Assembly (NCBI GenBank): GCA_005405945.1
Contig: BJHW01000002.1
Location: 558,001 to 622,000, forward strand
Source of the DNA: Streptomyces violaceusniger
Lineage (GTDB): Bacteria > Actinomycetota > Actinomycetes > Streptomycetales > Streptomycetaceae
Direction of reading: 5' to 3'
DNA length: 64,000 nt
In this document: positions 63,278-64,000 of the stretch, piece by piece
Numbering within the stretch: position 1 is the stretch's first letter
How the letters are laid out: the number at the start of each line of letters is the position of its first letter
Notes under the pieces: model-generated
What the model saw: the letters and a program-made list of their open reading frames with translations, nothing else
Databases searched by the model: none
What the model was told of the DNA's origin: nothing
Program-made: the position numbers and the translations under genes

Positions 63278-64000
63278 CTACGCCTCCGGGTAGCGGCGCG
63301 GGTCCAGACGATGTCGGTGCCGTCGCCGCGGCGGACCGTGCGGGTCTGGGAGGAGCCGACGAGGAGGATCGTGCGCATGTCGACCTGAGCCGGGTCGAGG
63401 TCGGCCAGGCGGACGATTCGCACCCGTTCCCCGGGGCCGCCGATGTCGCGGCCCAGCACCACGGGCGTGTCGGGGGCGCGGTGCTCCAGCAGGAGTTCGC
63501 GGGCCTTGCCCACCTGCCAGACGCGGCTGCGCGAGCCGGGGTTGTAGAGGGCGAGCACCAGGTCGGCCGCCGCGGCGGCGCGCAGTCGCTCGGCGATGAC
63601 CTCCCAGGGCTTGAGCCGGTCGGAGAGGGAGATCACCGCGTAGTCGTGGCCGAGCGGGGCGCCGGCCCGGGCGGCGGCCGCGTGGGCCGCCGTCATACCG
63701 GGGACGATCCGCACCGGGACCTCGCGGTAGGGGTCCTCGCAGGCGGCCTCCAGGACGGCGGTGGCCATGGCGAACACGCCCGGGTCGCCCGAGGAGACCA
63801 CGGCGACACGCCGACCCCGCCGGGCCAGGTCGAGTGCGAACTCCGCGCGTACGGCCTCGACCTTGTTGTCGGAGGCGTGGCGCAGCTGGCCCGGCCGTAC
63901 CGGAACCCGGTCCAGGTACGTGGTGTAGCCGACGAGGTCGTCGGCGGCGGCCAGCTCGCCACGCGCCTCGGGGGTGAGCCACAGCGGACCCGCCGGGCCC
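63278..64000 (-). CDS. cobJ: Precorrin-3B C17-methyltransferase (partial, frameshifted at end)
   Basis: Ring-contracting methyltransferase of the tetrapyrrole methylase fold, cut by the right edge so that only the first ten or so residues of the domain (or an N-terminal CbiG fusion) are missing. Visible: GPLWLTPEARGELAAADDLV, GYTTYLDRV, VAVVSSGDPGVFAMATAVLE, VRIVPGMTAAHAAAARAGAP and AVISLSDRLKPWEVIAERLR, followed by VLALYNPGSRSR. One missing C near 63292 hides the end VWTPRRYPEA at 63278. In many Streptomyces this domain is joined to CbiG; the window does not show whether that is so here. Confidence 0.92.
   Translation of the reverse strand, partial: GPGGSAVAHPRGAWRAGRRRRPRRLHHVPGPGSGTAGPAAPRLRQQGRGRTRGVRTRPGPAGSACRRGLLGRPGRVRHGHRRPGGRLRGPLPRGPGADRPRYDGGPRGRRPGRRPARPRLRGDLPLRPAQALGGHRRATARRRGGRPGARPLQPRLAQPRLAGGQGPRTPAGAPRPRHARGAGPRHRRPRGTGANRPPGRPRPGSGRHAHDPPRRLLPDPHGPPRRRHRHRLDPRRYPEA

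Overview
The DNA is very GC-rich and carries gene families typical of actinomycetes: helix-turn-helix (DUF5753)/DUF397/methyltransferase trios, an XRE/ImmA-IrrE/MAB_1171c set, GH92, GH95 and GH27 secreted hydrolases, and methylmalonyl-CoA mutase with MeaB. It also shows ATGA/GTGA gene overlaps and the short intergenic repeats common in Streptomyces. The source is almost certainly a Streptomyces or a close relative, in a chromosome region that mixes core and accessory genes.

Layout. 0-6 kb: CoA transferase (cut by the left edge), LysR regulator, divergent citrate-type transporter and a secreted 3-hydroxybutyrate oligomer hydrolase. 6-14 kb: zinc alcohol dehydrogenase, secreted GH92 mannosidase behind a LacI-like palindrome, SDR, then a FluG-like pair (amidohydrolase plus glutamine-synthetase-like ligase). 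14.2-18.4 kb: an IS200/IS605-type element (tnpA remnant plus tnpB with right end and candidate omegaRNA) that truncates a sugar-porter gene followed by an FAD amine/amino-acid oxidoreductase. 18.4-27.5 kb: a carbohydrate-oxidation island with GH105, a PQQ-dependent sugar dehydrogenase, GH27 alpha-galactosidase, GH29 alpha-fucosidase and a complete pqqABCDE operon, including a 47-codon pqqA. 27.6-32.8 kb: zinc-ribbon SDR, GT4 glycosyltransferase and an OmpR-type two-component system. 32.8-38.9 kb: repeats, an XRE/DUF397/SAM-methyltransferase operon, an anti-sigma-type ATPase, an MHS-family permease, and an HxlR regulator divergent from an imine-reductase-like gene. 39-46.7 kb: EamA transporter, PAP2/diacylglycerol kinase fusion, GH95 enzyme, and a TetR/FAD monooxygenase pair with two near-identical palindromic operators. 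46.9-51.2 kb: a module of a 56-aa protein, a possible structured RNA, XRE regulator, ImmA/IrrE peptidase, MAB_1171c membrane protein and, beyond a terminator, a cytochrome P450. 51.5-57.4 kb: mutA-mutB-meaB and an FhuF-like Fe-S protein. 57.5-64 kb: a hexapeptide acyltransferase and corrin-ring genes cobL, cobM, cbiD, cobK and cobJ (cut by the right edge). Their cobalamin product is the cofactor of the neighbouring mutase.

More than 20 breaks in reading frame occur, and nearly all can be repaired by restoring one G or C in a G/C run. They hit housekeeping genes (mutA, mutB, cobL) as often as accessory ones, so I read most as sequencing or assembly errors and annotate those genes as whole loci, noting each break. 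GC-rich minisatellites at gene ends and a dispersed intergenic repeat family are the other recurring features.
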